Source: Paramagnetospirillum magneticum AMB-1
GTDB taxonomy: Bacteria > Pseudomonadota > Alphaproteobacteria > Rhodospirillales > Magnetospirillaceae
Assembly: GCF_000009985.1 (NCBI RefSeq)
Contig: NC_007626.1
Coordinates: 2,845,943 to 2,909,942 of the forward strand
DNA: 64,000 bases
Reading direction: 5' to 3'
Shown: one piece after another, positions 1 through 9,648 of the stretch
Numbering within the stretch: position 1 is the stretch's first letter
Layout of the letters: every line of letters begins with the position of its first letter
Translations under genes and position numbers: made by a program
Notes under the pieces: model-generated
The model's database searches: none
What the model was told of the DNA's origin: nothing
What the model saw: only the letters and a program-made list of their open reading frames with translations

Positions 1-1
1 C

Positions 2-82
2 CTGAACCACTGGCTGATGAACCACATCCTGGAAACCGACCTCAAGATGAAGGGCAAAATGAAGGTCGAGCAGTGGCGCTGA
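2..82 (+). CDS. C-terminal end of a bacteriohemerythrin-like protein (partial)
   Basis: The window opens inside this gene; 26 residues and a TGA stop are visible. The tail reads LNHWLMNHILETDLKMKG, with the His-x3-His spacing followed by Ile-x3-Asp that is typical of the last iron-binding helix of bacterial hemerythrins (a WL..HI...D motif). Hemerythrins bind O2 at a di-iron centre and are very numerous in magnetotactic alphaproteobacteria. The call rests on this short motif only; the upstream part of the protein lies outside the window, so domain architecture (single domain or fused to a chemoreceptor) is unknown. A hairpin terminator follows. Confidence 0.6.
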   Translation: MNHWLMNHILETDLKMKGKMKVEQWR

Positions 83-111
83 GGCGCTGAGCCGACCCGG
101 CCTCATACCAT

Positions 112-133
112 CGGCAGGGCTTCCGCCCTGCCG
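112..133 (+). terminator. Hairpin terminator after the hemerythrin gene
   Basis: A perfect 9-bp stem (CGGCAGGGC / GCCCTGCCG) with a 4-nt TTCC loop is followed by GATTT. It sits 30 bp after the stop codon and before the glutathione transferase gene. The U-run is weak, so efficiency is uncertain. Confidence 0.55.
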
Positions 134-177
134 GATTTGGCCTACCTGAGAGGAAACGCCTCACGGGGAGCGCCGGA

Positions 178-876
178 ATGATCGACCTCTATTACTGGAC
201 CACGCCCAACGGGCACAAGATCACCATCTTCCTGGAAGAGGCCGGCCTGGCCTATCGCATCCGTCCGGTCAACATCTCCAAGGGCGAGCAGTTCCAGCCC
301 GATTTCCTGCGCATCTCCCCCAACAACCGCATGCCGGCCATCGTCGACGACGAACCGGCCGATGGCGGCGCGCCGCTCTCCGTATTCGAGTCCGGCGCCA
401 TCCTGGTCTATCTCGCCGAAAAGTGCGGCCGTTTCCTGCCCGCCGACGCGCGGGGGCGTGCCACCACGCTGCAATGGCTGTTCTGGCAGATGGGCGGATT
501 GGGGCCCATGCTGGGCCAGAATCACCACTTCGTCCAATACGCTCCGGAAAAAATCCCCTACGCCATCGACCGCTACGTCAAGGAGACCAACCGCCTGTAT
601 GGCGTCCTGGACCGCCGCCTGGCCGACAGCGAATTCATGGCCGGCGAGTATTCCATCGCCGACATGGCATCCTATCCCTGGATCGTGCCTTGGGAACGCC
701 AGGGCCAGAACCTGGATGACTTTCCCAACCTGAAGCGGTGGTTCAACGCCATCGCCGCCCGGCCGGCGGTTCAGAGGGCCTATGCCCGCGCCGACGAGGT
801 CAATACCCAGCGCGTGGTCACCGAAGAGGCAAAAAAAGTCCTGTTCGGGCAAACCGCGGCTATCCCGGGAACCTGA
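178..876 (+). CDS. yfcG: Glutathione S-transferase, YfcG-like disulfide-bond oxidoreductase
   Basis: A 232-aa soluble protein with an N-terminal thioredoxin fold (about residues 1-85) and a helical C-terminal domain. The start region carries TTPNGHK (residues 8-14), the glutathione-contacting loop typical of E. coli YfcG and other nu-class transferases; SPNNRMPAIVD supplies the cis-Pro and FESGAILVYLAEK the Glu-Ser pair that binds the glutathione gamma-glutamyl group. Nu-class enzymes use Thr/Asn rather than a catalytic Cys or Tyr and show disulfide reductase activity with glutathione. The gene stands alone between a terminator and a 295-bp gap, so its substrate cannot be inferred from neighbours. 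The exact symbol is by similarity of motifs and length. Confidence 0.85.
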   Translation: MIDLYYWTTPNGHKITIFLEEAGLAYRIRPVNISKGEQFQPDFLRISPNNRMPAIVDDEPADGGAPLSVFESGAILVYLAEKCGRFLPADARGRATTLQWLFWQMGGLGPMLGQNHHFVQYAPEKIPYAIDRYVKETNRLYGVLDRRLADSEFMAGEYSIADMASYPWIVPWERQGQNLDDFPNLKRWFNAIAARPAVQRAYARADEVNTQRVVTEEAKKVLFGQTAAIPGT

Positions 877-1103
877 CCCTGACGGAAAGGGATAGGCCAC
901 AGATAATCACGCATAAAAAAAACATGTTTCGCCCACGACTTCATACCTAGACGAACCGCATAGCGTCTTACCCTAATATACGCTCAATGAAATTAAGATC
1001 GTCTGGCAGAATGTTGTCTATCCCCTCCCCGCCAACGTCACACCTTGATTTTGTAACAATCCGTGACAACGATATTTCCTCTGCGTCGATCCCCGTCCAA
1101 CGT

Positions 1104-1132
1104 TTGACATATGCTGCCCGTTGCGATTTAGT
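1104..1132 (+). promoter_or_regulatory. Candidate sigma70-type promoter upstream of the first chemoreceptor gene
   Basis: TTGACA at 1104-1109 is followed after 17 bp by TTTAGT at 1127-1132, a 4/6 match to the -10 consensus. It lies 40 bp before the ATG at 1172. I see no gene in the rest of the 295-bp gap 877-1171; it is AT-richer than its surroundings around 900-1000. Confidence 0.35.
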
Positions 1133-1171
1133 TGCAGCGCAGCAACTGGACATATTGACTCGAGGGCGGTC

Positions 1172-2861
1172 ATGACGTGGCTTGACGACAGGCGAATTGG
1201 AACAAAAATCGGATTGATCGTGGCAGCAGCCTTCTTCGGCATGTGCCTGATCTTTGTCGGCGCACTGGACATGCTGAATGGGGAGGTATTGTCCGGACGC
1301 AAGACCAAGGTCAAGGATCTGGTCGACAGTGCCGCCGGCATCATCGCCGCCTACGAGGCCGATGCCAAGGCGGGCCGCCTGCCCGAGGTCGACGCCAAGG
1401 CCGCCGCCCGCCGCGACGTCGCCGCCCTTCGCTATGGCGACAACGACTATTTCTGGATTCATGATCTTGGCGGCCACATGGTCATGCACCCCATCAAGCC
1501 GGATCTGGACGGCGCCAGCGTCGGCGACATGAAGGATGCCAACGGGCAGCCGCTGTTCGTGCGCATGAACGAGTTGGTCAAGGCCCGGGGGGCCGACTTC
1601 CATTACTACGACTGGCCCAAGCCCGGCTCCCCCAAGCCGGTGCGCAAGGTCTCCTACGTCAAGCTCAACCCCGGCTGGGGCTGGGTGGTCGGCACCGGCA
1701 TCTACCTGGACGACGTGGACGCTGCCTTCTGGTCCAGCGCCCTGTAGTGCGGCCTGGGCGTGGTGCTGCTGACCGACACTGGTCATCGCCGTCTCCATCC
1801 TGGTGGCACGACGCATCACCCGTCCGCTGGTCAATCTTTCCACCGTTATGGCCGAGCTGTCCCGCAAGGAATTCCAAAGGGAGGTTCCCGCCCAGTCCCG
1901 CAAGGACGAAGTCGGCGACATGGCCCGCACCGTCGAGATTTTCAAGGAAGGCCTGATCCGTGCCGAACAATTGGCCGCCGAGCAGCGCGAGGCGGAGTGG
2001 ACAAAGGACAGGCGAGCCCGCGTCGTCGACAACCTCCTCAAGGAATTCAACGAGGAGGTGACGGAATCCCTGCGCGGCATGGCGGATACCGCCGAACAGT
2101 TGGAAGCCACTTCGCGCGCCCTGTCGGACACGGCCCAAGGGGCCTCGGCCCAGGCCACGGCCGTGGCCTCGGCCATCGAGGAGACCGCCGTCAACATGCG
2201 CACCGCCGCGGGCTCGGCCGAGCAGCTGGCCGTATCGGGCGAGGACATCAGCCAGCGCGTCGCCCTCTCTGTGAGCGTGGCGGGCGACGCCTCGGCCGAA
2301 GCTATCCGCACCACCACCCTGATCAACAGCCTGGCCGAGGCGGTGGGCAAGATCGGCACCGTGGTGGCCCTGATCAACGACATCGCGTCGCAGACCAACC
2401 TGCTGGCGCTCAACGCCACCATCGAAGCAGCCCGGGCCGGCGACGCCGGCAAGGGTTTCGCCGTTGTCGCCAACGAGGTCAAGACCCTGGCCAACCAGAC
2501 CGCTCGGGCCACTGACGAGATCGCCTCGCAGATCGCCACGGTTCAACGGGTCACCGGCGAGGCGGTGACCGCCATCGGATCCATCTCGGCGGTGATCGAA
2601 CGCATCCGGGACACCTCGTCGGGCATTGCCGGGGCCGTCCACCAGCAGGAGGAGGCCACCGGCGAAATCGCCGAGAACGTTCAGCAGGTTGCACAGGCGA
2701 CAGCCGAGGTCAGTTCCAATATTGTGGGTGTCAATCAGGCGGCGGAACAGACCGAGCGCGTCGCGGACGAGGTTTTCGGAACGGCCAAGGACGTGTCTGA
2801 ACGCGCCAACAGCCTCCGTGAACGGGTCGACACCTTCCTGACCAGCATCCGGGCATCCTAG
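1172..2861 (+). pseudogene. Methyl-accepting chemotaxis protein with Cache sensor, broken by a stop and a frameshift
   Basis: The 5' part (1172-1747) encodes TM1 (about residues 10-30) and a periplasmic single-Cache domain with the typical DNDYFWIHD and MVMHPIKPDLDG motifs, ending in an in-frame TAG at 1745-1747 where the family has transmembrane helix 2. Downstream, the reading frame is shifted by +1; a continuous frame from about 1785 to 2861 encodes the end of TM2 (LVIAVSILVARR), a HAMP domain and a complete cytoplasmic signalling domain with the conserved hairpin tip NLLALNATIEAARAG. Reading TAG as TGG and dropping one base near 1778 would restore one intact receptor of about 562 residues. 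Either two real mutations or two sequence errors within 40 bp explain this. A GTG at 1803 could start a soluble receptor fragment. The gene is followed directly by the STAS gene, which suggests a functional link. Confidence 0.75.
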
Positions 2862-2879
2862 AACCTGAGAGAAGCTCAA

Positions 2880-3185
2880 ATGAAATATGCGCTGAAGACC
2901 ACCGGAAATGCCGCCCAGTTAAGCCTCAGCGGGCCCCTGACCTTCGCCGAGGCCCCGACCTTTCCCAAAATCCTGGCCGAGCTGGACGCCTCCAAGTCCA
3001 TGAACAACCTGGAAATCCAGCTGGGCGACCTGACCTTCATCGATTCGACAGGCATGAGCCTTTTCGTCCATATCTATGACGCCTCCCAGAACCGTAATCT
3101 CAAGGTTTCGGTGCTCGGGGCGTCCGGCCCCGTGGCCTCGGCCCTCGAGCGCGCCGCATTCAAGACGCTGTTCGAGTTCAAGTGA
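2880..3185 (+). CDS. STAS-domain anti-sigma-factor antagonist (SpoIIAA/RsbV-like)
   Basis: A 101-aa single-domain STAS protein. The conserved loop IDSTGMSLF places the likely phosphoacceptor at Ser56, which a partner HATPase kinase would phosphorylate and a PP2C phosphatase would dephosphorylate. It starts 18 bp after the chemoreceptor gene, and its stop overlaps the GTG start of the next gene (GTGA at 3182-3185), a sign of translational coupling to its probable kinase. In the known HsbR-HsbA system of Pseudomonas a comparable antagonist couples signals to motility; a similar role here is inference. Confidence 0.85.
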   Translation: MKYALKTTGNAAQLSLSGPLTFAEAPTFPKILAELDASKSMNNLEIQLGDLTFIDSTGMSLFVHIYDASQNRNLKVSVLGASGPVASALERAAFKTLFEFK

Positions 3186-3916
3186 TCCGGCAAACACCCT
3201 CTCCCGCCGTCGTCAGCCGGACCCTCGGCAGAAGGGGGTTGGGACGGTTCGGGCGCCTGGCCGCCGCAGGATTGCTGCCGCTGCGGGCCGACGAGCACGG
3301 CCAGTGCCTCGTGCTGTTCGAAGGCTCAAGCGCAGACGACCTCGACGACATCCTCTGTCCGCCCGCCGCCTGGGCCATCGATCTGGACTCGTCGTCTCCC
3401 GATCGTGGCCTGGACCGGCTTCCGGCCCGTCTGCTGGTCAGGGCGGCCACAACCACGACCGTCCGTCACGACGTGGTCAGCGTGGTGGTCGCGGCCCTGA
3501 GGCAGCGCCTGCCCCGTGCCGGAATGATCGAGGACGACATCCGCCTGACCCTGCAGGAAGCGGTGAGCAACGCCGTCATGCACGGCAATCTCAGCTTGGA
3601 TGGGCGGCTGCGCGGTAGCCGGGAAGGCCTTTCCAAGTTCACCCAGACCATGCAGAACCGCTTGGCCGATTCCCGTTTCGGCCATCGGCCGGTAACCATC
3701 GCCCTGGACTGGAACCAGACTCACCTGGTGATTCGGGTGGAGGATCGCGGCCGGGGATTCCAGCCGCCAGCCATCTCGCTTCCGGTCGAGCCGAAAGCCT
3801 GTTCCGGCCGGGGCATCGGCCAGATCCGCGCCCTGTGCGAACGGGTGCTGTTCACCGATCGGGGACGCCGCATCACCATGCGCTTCCGCCTGCCGGCGCC
3901 TCAGCCCACCACCTGA
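3182..3916 (+). CDS. HATPase-domain serine kinase / anti-sigma factor, RsbW-like
   Basis: A 244-aa protein. Residues about 90-240 form a GHKL ATPase domain of the anti-sigma type: N-box LQEAVSNAVMHGNL with Asn130, G1 box VEDRGRGF with Asp188, and G2 box GRGIGQIRAL. There is no histidine kinase dimerisation domain, so it is more like RsbW/SpoIIAB than a sensor kinase. The N-terminal 90 residues match nothing I recognise. GTG start overlaps the STAS stop codon. Its 3' end overlaps by 16 bp the convergent PP2C gene, which would encode the opposing phosphatase. Expected reaction: ATP-dependent phosphorylation of Ser56 of the neighbouring STAS protein. Confidence 0.8.
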   Translation: MIRQTPSPAVVSRTLGRRGLGRFGRLAAAGLLPLRADEHGQCLVLFEGSSADDLDDILCPPAAWAIDLDSSSPDRGLDRLPARLLVRAATTTTVRHDVVSVVVAALRQRLPRAGMIEDDIRLTLQEAVSNAVMHGNLSLDGRLRGSREGLSKFTQTMQNRLADSRFGHRPVTIALDWNQTHLVIRVEDRGRGFQPPAISLPVEPKACSGRGIGQIRALCERVLFTDRGRRITMRFRLPAPQPTT

Positions 3917-5103
3917 ACCCAAGTGACGTCGTCGGCGAATTCGCCGGGCGAGCGGGAGGTGAACACCGACATCACCCCGGCCACCGTCTCGGTGGGGTCG
4001 TCGGTCAGCACCTGACGGACAAGATCCAGCACCCAATCCTCGCCCAGCGGGTTGCCGTGCGAATCCGGGGCATCGATCAGGGCGTCGCTGTAAAGCGAAA
4101 GTTGGCTCCCCGGCGGGAACGGCATCGTCACAAGCTCGTACCGGGCCTCCAGGCTGATTCCCAACGGCAGTCCCACCCCCCCCACCAGATGTGGCTCTCC
4201 ACCCGGCTCCACCAGAATGGGGGCTGGGCCGCCGGCATTGACCAGGGACAGGGTCCGTTCCTGGCGGTCGATCACCACCAGGGTCATGGTGGCGAACTGG
4301 CCGCGCGGCAGCAATTGCTTCAGGGTAACGTTGACCTTCTCCAGCACGGCATCGGGAAAGCCCATCTGGGCATCCAGATCCTGCAACAGCAGATGCAGGC
4401 GGAAGGTGTTGATGGAGGCGGCGACGCCGTGGCCGGAGAAGTCCACCGTGTAAAGGGCAAGGCGATGGTCGTCCACCGGCACCAGCCCCCACAGATCGCC
4501 ACCCAGTTCGGTGGAGGGATTGAACACCGCATTGATGGACAGGCCATAGCGGTCCCGCGCCTCGCGCATCTGGGCGGGGCCGGGCAACAGGGCGTTCTGC
4601 ATGCCGCTGGCCATGCGCAGGTCCACCGCCAGCCGGTCGCGGTAGCGCCGCAGGTCGGCCAGCAGCAGGTGGCTGCGCAAATGGACCTCGACCCGCGCCA
4701 CCAGTTCCCGACGGTCGATGGGCTTGCCGATATAGTCGTTGGCCCCGGCGGCGAACAAGGCATTGCGGGTGGTCTGGTCGATCACCGCCGACAGAACCAG
4801 AACCGGCAGGGCGCGGTAACGCGGATCGGCGCGCAGCGCCACCAGGAATTGCTCGCCGTTCATCACCGGCATCATCAGGTCCAGCAGCACGATGTCGGGG
4901 GCGAAGCTCTCGACCTTCTCCAGACCCTCGCGGCCATCGCGGGCGCATTCCACATTGGTCAGGCCCATGCTCTCCAGCACGGCGCAGGCGAAGATGCGGT
5001 TCATCTCGTTGTCCTCGACAACAAGAACCTTGGCCTGGGCCAAGTCGACGGCGAGTTCTTCTTGCTGATCCAATGCGTCCTCCTTGTCGCCAAGGATATC
5101 CAT
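3901..5103 (-). CDS. Response regulator with PP2C-type (SpoIIE/RsbU) phosphatase output
   Basis: 400 aa. Residues 24-145 are a receiver domain with acidic pocket Glu30-Asp31, phosphoacceptor Asp75 (LLDLMMP) and the Lys of IGKP. After a short coiled linker, residues about 170-400 form a PP2C-like phosphatase of the SpoIIE family with metal-ligand motifs GGDLWG, DFSGHGVAAS, YSDALIDA and a terminal DDVTW. Phosphorylation of the receiver presumably switches dephosphorylation of the STAS protein. Pseudomonas HsbR combines receiver, PP2C and kinase in one protein; here the kinase is a separate convergent gene. The 219-bp region 5104-5322 between this gene and the next chemoreceptor is divergent and must hold both promoters. 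Confidence 0.9.
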   Translation of the reverse strand: MDILGDKEDALDQQEELAVDLAQAKVLVVEDNEMNRIFACAVLESMGLTNVECARDGREGLEKVESFAPDIVLLDLMMPVMNGEQFLVALRADPRYRALPVLVLSAVIDQTTRNALFAAGANDYIGKPIDRRELVARVEVHLRSHLLLADLRRYRDRLAVDLRMASGMQNALLPGPAQMREARDRYGLSINAVFNPSTELGGDLWGLVPVDDHRLALYTVDFSGHGVAASINTFRLHLLLQDLDAQMGFPDAVLEKVNVTLKQLLPRGQFATMTLVVIDRQERTLSLVNAGGPAPILVEPGGEPHLVGGVGLPLGISLEARYELVTMPFPPGSQLSLYSDALIDAPDSHGNPLGEDWVLDLVRQVLTDDPTETVAGVMSVFTSRSPGEFADDVTWVQVVG

Positions 5104-5322
5104 GCCTGGGAAAATCGCCAGTGAAGAAGACGGGCTGCACCAGTAAATTCCGCCGGGCCGGCAACAAAACCTTGACCCGCGGACAACCGCCTTGGCAAGA
5201 TCATTACGCCAGGACGCGGCAACATAAAATAATTATGCGTTCGTATAGGAAGGCGAGCAGTAATCGGTAGGGTCGGGTCCATCCTGGGGCCGGCTGTCGC
5301 CATTACTTGTTGGGAGAATCCC

Positions 5323-7188
5323 GTGCTCGCCCGCGTCGCCGATGCCCGCATCACCGTCAAGTTCTTTATCGCCCCCCTCCTATTGGTTGCCTGCATCATG
5401 GTGCTGGGCGCCGTTTTCCATGTGGCCATGGAAAGACAGGAGCAATCCATGGAGGGCATGGTCACCGTGTCCTTCGCCAACAGCCGCACGGCGGCCGAGT
5501 TGGACGGCATGGCGGCCACCATCGAATCCAACATCTATCGCCTGCTGGGCTGGCAAGCGGCCAAGGAAGAGAAGGACCGAATCAGGGCGCTGGACACCCA
5601 GGTGCGCGCCGATCTCAAGACCCTGGGCGAGAAGTCCAAGGCGCTGCTGGACTCCCTGAAGGCCGAACCGGCAACCTCGAAGCAGATCCGGGACTACATC
5701 CTGGCGGCGGGCGACGTGCTCGACATGTACCAAAGCGACCACGTCACCGCTCTGGCCATGATGGGCGCCACCGAGCTGGAATATGACGGCATCCGCGCCA
5801 AGCTGCGCGAGATGACCACTAAGGCCGCCGCCAGTGCCGCCGAGGATTATCACGAGGCTAAGGCCTCGGCCGACAGCACCCGGACGCAGTATTTCCTGGT
5901 CCTGGCCATCTTCCTTGCCTTGGGGGTGGTGGTGACGCTGGGCATGGCGCGGCTCACCGCCCGGCCGGTGACCCAGCTGACCGGAATCATGGGGCGCCTG
6001 GCCGAGGGCAGCACCGATGTGGAGATTCCCTCCCAGGACGGGCGCGACGAGGTGGGCGAGATGGCCCGCGCCGTGGCGGTGTTCCGCGACGGCATGAAGC
6101 GGGCGGCGGACCTGGAATCCCAGCAGCGGCGCCAGCGCGAGCAGCAGACGGAGTTGCTGGCGCGGCGCGACCGGATGATCGCCGAATTCAACGGCGCCAT
6201 GGAAAAGATCATGGCGACGGTGTCCTCGTCCATCGAGCGGGTGCACACCCTGTCCAGTTCGCTGCAATCCACCGCCGAGCAGACCAGCGCCCAGGGCTCC
6301 GCCGTGGCCGGCGCCGCGGAACACTCGGCCGCCAATGTGGCCACCGTGGCCAGCGCCGCCGAGCAATTGGGCTCCTCGGTGCAGGAGATCAGCCGCCGGG
6401 TCACCGAGACGGCCACCATCACCTCGGAGGCGGTCAGCGGCATTCATACCGCCAACACCACCATGGACGGCCTGGCCGAGGCGGCGCGGCGCATCGGCGA
6501 AGTGGTGCAGTTGATCAACGACATCGCCGGCCAGACCAACCTCCTGGCCTTGAACGCCACCATCGAGGCCGCCAGGGCCGGAGAAGCGGGCAAGGGCTTT
6601 GCCGTGGTGGCCAGCGAGGTCAAGACCCTGGCCAACCAGACGGCGCGGGCCACCGACGAGATCGCCCAGCAGATCGCCGGCATCCAGTCCATTTCCCAGG
6701 AGGCGGTGCAGACCATCCGCAACGTGGGGACGACCATCGACCGGGTCAACGAAGTGGTGTCATCCATCGCCGCGGCGGTGGAGGAGCAGAGCGCCGCCAC
6801 CGACGAGATCGTGCGCTCGGTGCAGGAAGCCTCGTCGGGCAATGCCGAGATCACCCGCAACATCGCCGACGTGTCCAAGGCCGCCACCGCCACCGGCGAA
6901 ATGGCGTCCGGCATGTTCAAGGCGGCCGACGAGCTGGTGGAGGAAGCCGGTCACCTGCGCTCGGAGGTCAGCGGCTTCCTCGGCAATATGCGGCAGAGGA
7001 TAAGGCATGAAAAAAGCCGGACGCGGCACCATCGGCCGCGATCCGGCTCCCATCATGCGGACCTTATACCAAGCTGCGGTGATCGAAACCGATCACCGCA
7101 GCGCCCTCATGCGGCGGGCGGGCGCCGTGCGCCCTTGCCTCCCGCGCGTAAGGCGCGCGGCCCCTTGGGCCTAACCAACCCGCGATGA
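5323..7188 (+). CDS. Methyl-accepting chemotaxis protein with an unusual C-terminal extension
   Basis: 621 aa, GTG start with GGGAGA eight bases upstream. TM1 lies at about residues 13-33, a helical periplasmic domain at 35-185, TM2 at about 190-212, a HAMP domain at 214-265, and the signalling domain with hairpin tip NLLALNATIEAARAG near residue 410. The receptor homology ends at about FLGNMR (residue 563). The last 58 residues are Arg/His/Pro-rich and are encoded by DNA containing a perfect 12-bp-stem hairpin (7073-7102) and other palindromes, so they look like readthrough into an intergenic element after loss of the normal stop. No CheB/CheR pentapeptide is seen at the terminus. Confidence 0.88.
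   Translation: MLARVADARITVKFFIAPLLLVACIMVLGAVFHVAMERQEQSMEGMVTVSFANSRTAAELDGMAATIESNIYRLLGWQAAKEEKDRIRALDTQVRADLKTLGEKSKALLDSLKAEPATSKQIRDYILAAGDVLDMYQSDHVTALAMMGATELEYDGIRAKLREMTTKAAASAAEDYHEAKASADSTRTQYFLVLAIFLALGVVVTLGMARLTARPVTQLTGIMGRLAEGSTDVEIPSQDGRDEVGEMARAVAVFRDGMKRAADLESQQRRQREQQTELLARRDRMIAEFNGAMEKIMATVSSSIERVHTLSSSLQSTAEQTSAQGSAVAGAAEHSAANVATVASAAEQLGSSVQEISRRVTETATITSEAVSGIHTANTTMDGLAEAARRIGEVVQLINDIAGQTNLLALNATIEAARAGEAGKGFAVVASEVKTLANQTARATDEIAQQIAGIQSISQEAVQTIRNVGTTIDRVNEVVSSIAAAVEEQSAATDEIVRSVQEASSGNAEITRNIADVSKAATATGEMASGMFKAADELVEEAGHLRSEVSGFLGNMRQRIRHEKSRTRHHRPRSGSHHADLIPSCGDRNRSPQRPHAAGGRRAPLPPARKARGPLGLTNPR
7073..7102. repeat. Perfect palindrome forming a 12-bp stem-loop
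   Basis: GCTGCGGTGATC, six bases GAAACC, then GATCACCGCAGC: a perfect 12-bp inverted repeat. It lies inside the reading frame of the chemoreceptor tail and 110 bp before the convergent fbp stop. No T-run follows, so it is more likely a REP-like unit or mRNA-stabilising hairpin than an intrinsic terminator. Smaller palindromes (GGGCGCCGTGCGCCC, GCGCGTAAGGCGCGC) follow within 60 bp. Confidence 0.6.
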
Positions 7189-7211
7189 GTTTCACTCAGC
7201 GCAGGCTGGTA

Positions 7212-8228
<1,017 letters not shown>

Positions 8229-8243
8229 GTCTTCCCTCTCGAG

Positions 8244-8298
8244 GCTTAAGGCGGGATTTTCCCCGTCGTTGGGTGGCGCCAAGACTTAAGCTTAAGGC
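8244..8298. promoter_or_regulatory. Palindromic CTTAAG motifs upstream of fbp
   Basis: GCTTAAGGC occurs at 8244-8252 and again at 8290-8298; the second copy overlaps a perfect 12-bp palindrome CTTAAGCTTAAG at 8285-8296. The pair lies 16-70 bp before the fbp start, a position suitable for an operator. No regulator is named. Confidence 0.3.
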
Positions 8299-8383
8299 CA
8301 CAAAAATGCAATGTGAAGGTGGGGACTTCTCCCCTTCCAGCGGGTAGGCTACCATCCCGTCCCCGTCATTCAGGAGCACCCCC

Positions 8384-8857
8384 ATGGCCGATCCCCTGTC
8401 GCCCGCCGACCAGACCCGCATCCGCGAGCTGGTGAGCGTCTTCGCCCGCATCGGCGAGGAGCGCATGAAGGACCTAGGCCTCTACAACCCCGCCCTTCAG
8501 GTGGAAGCCGTGGGCTTTCGTCAGTGGCAGGGCTGGCTGGCCGGCATTCTGGTGACGCCGTGGTTCATGAACTTCATGCTGCTGCCCGGATCCGACACCG
8601 AGAATCTGGCCGGGGTCGAGCCCGGCTCGCGGCGGCGCATCGACCTGCCCAAGGGCCAGGTGGTGTTCGTGGTCGGCGAGGTCGAAGAGGTGGGGCCGTA
8701 TCTGTCCCACTCCATCCACTCGCCCATGGGCCAGTTCCCCGACCACGCCAGCGCCTCCACCACCGCCTGGGCCGCCGTCGGCCCCTATTTCCAGGAGCCG
8801 GGCGAGGAACCGCAAAGCGGTTGCGGCTTCGGCTGGGGTGTCAACAAGGGGCCATGA
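8384..8857 (+). CDS. hybE: [NiFe]-hydrogenase assembly chaperone, HybE/HupJ-like
   Basis: 157 aa. The central block WQGWLAGILVTPWFMNFMLLPG followed by PKGQVVFVVGEVEEVGPYLSHSIHSPM is characteristic of the HybE/HupJ family, which assists maturation of the hydrogenase large or small subunit before Tat export. No hydrogenase structural or hyp genes occur in this window, so the gene is separated from its usual partners. Its stop overlaps the next start (ATGA at 8854-8857), linking it to an FGE-fold protein and a cupin. Confidence 0.85.
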   Translation: MADPLSPADQTRIRELVSVFARIGEERMKDLGLYNPALQVEAVGFRQWQGWLAGILVTPWFMNFMLLPGSDTENLAGVEPGSRRRIDLPKGQVVFVVGEVEEVGPYLSHSIHSPMGQFPDHASASTTAWAAVGPYFQEPGEEPQSGCGFGWGVNKGP

Positions 8858-9648
8858 GAGGGATCGTCCCCGCCCTCGTCATCATCGCCCTCGCGTTTCT
8901 GACACCGCTGCCCGCCGCCGCCGGGGAGTGGCTGCCCTGCCCCCAATGCCCGCCCATGGTAAGCATTCCGGCGGGCAAGGCCTTGATGGGCGACGACAGA
9001 TCCAAGTTCGCCAACGAGAAGCCGGCGATGCCCATCGCCATCGCCCGCCCCTTCGCCCTGTCGGCCAGCGAAATCACCTTCGACCAGTGGGAGGCCTGCG
9101 TCGCCGCCAAGGCCTGCCGGGGCGGCCAGGACGACCACGCCTGGGGCCGGGGCAAGCGGCCGGTGATCAATGTCACCTGGGACGATGCGCGGGCCTATGC
9201 CGCCTGGGTGGGGTCGCAAAGTGGCCTTGCCTGCCGCCTGCCCAGCGAGGCCGAATGGGAATACGCCGCCCGGGCCGGCGCCGCCACCGGCTATTGGTGG
9301 GGCGAGGATGTGGGACATGACCGGATCAATTGCCGCGACTGCCTGGGCAAGGAGCCGCCCTATGGCTCCAAGCCGGCGAGGAGCCTGCCGCCCAATCCCT
9401 GGGGCCTCTACGAGATGAACGGCAATGTCTGGGAATGGACGGCCGACTGCTGGACCCCGGACCATTCCAAGCCCGCCGCCGGCCAGGAGTCCGCCTGCCG
9501 AGACAAGGTGATCAAGGGCGGTTCGTGGTACTACTTCTCCGCCATGTCGCGGGCCTCGGCACGGGCCAAGAACGACGCCACGGTGTGGAGCTACAATATC
9601 GGCATCCGGGTGCTGTGCGAGTTGCCGGACGGAAAGGAAGCGAAATGA
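8854..9648 (+). CDS. Secreted FGE-sulfatase-fold (SUMF1-like) protein
   Basis: 264 aa with an N-terminal signal peptide (hydrophobic residues 4-22 ending AAAGE). The formylglycine-generating-enzyme fold is shown by FDQWEACV, RPVINVTWDDARAYAAWV, CRLPSEAEWEYAARAG, GLYEMNGNVWEWTADCW and KGGSWYYFS. True FGE has two catalytic cysteines shortly after the GGS motif; here that stretch reads SWYYFSAMSRASARA with no Cys, so sulfatase-activating activity is unlikely. Family members without the cysteines are often binding or accessory proteins. Start and stop overlap both neighbours (ATGA), so it belongs to a coupled trio. Confidence 0.85.
   Translation: MRGIVPALVIIALAFLTPLPAAAGEWLPCPQCPPMVSIPAGKALMGDDRSKFANEKPAMPIAIARPFALSASEITFDQWEACVAAKACRGGQDDHAWGRGKRPVINVTWDDARAYAAWVGSQSGLACRLPSEAEWEYAARAGAATGYWWGEDVGHDRINCRDCLGKEPPYGSKPARSLPPNPWGLYEMNGNVWEWTADCWTPDHSKPAAGQESACRDKVIKGGSWYYFSAMSRASARAKNDATVWSYNIGIRVLCELPDGKEAK

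Noticed and set aside
3326..5167. A 613-codon frame on the minus strand over the HATPase and PP2C genes
   Set aside because: It is in a different frame from the recognised receiver-PP2C protein and has only low-complexity Arg/Gly/Pro composition.
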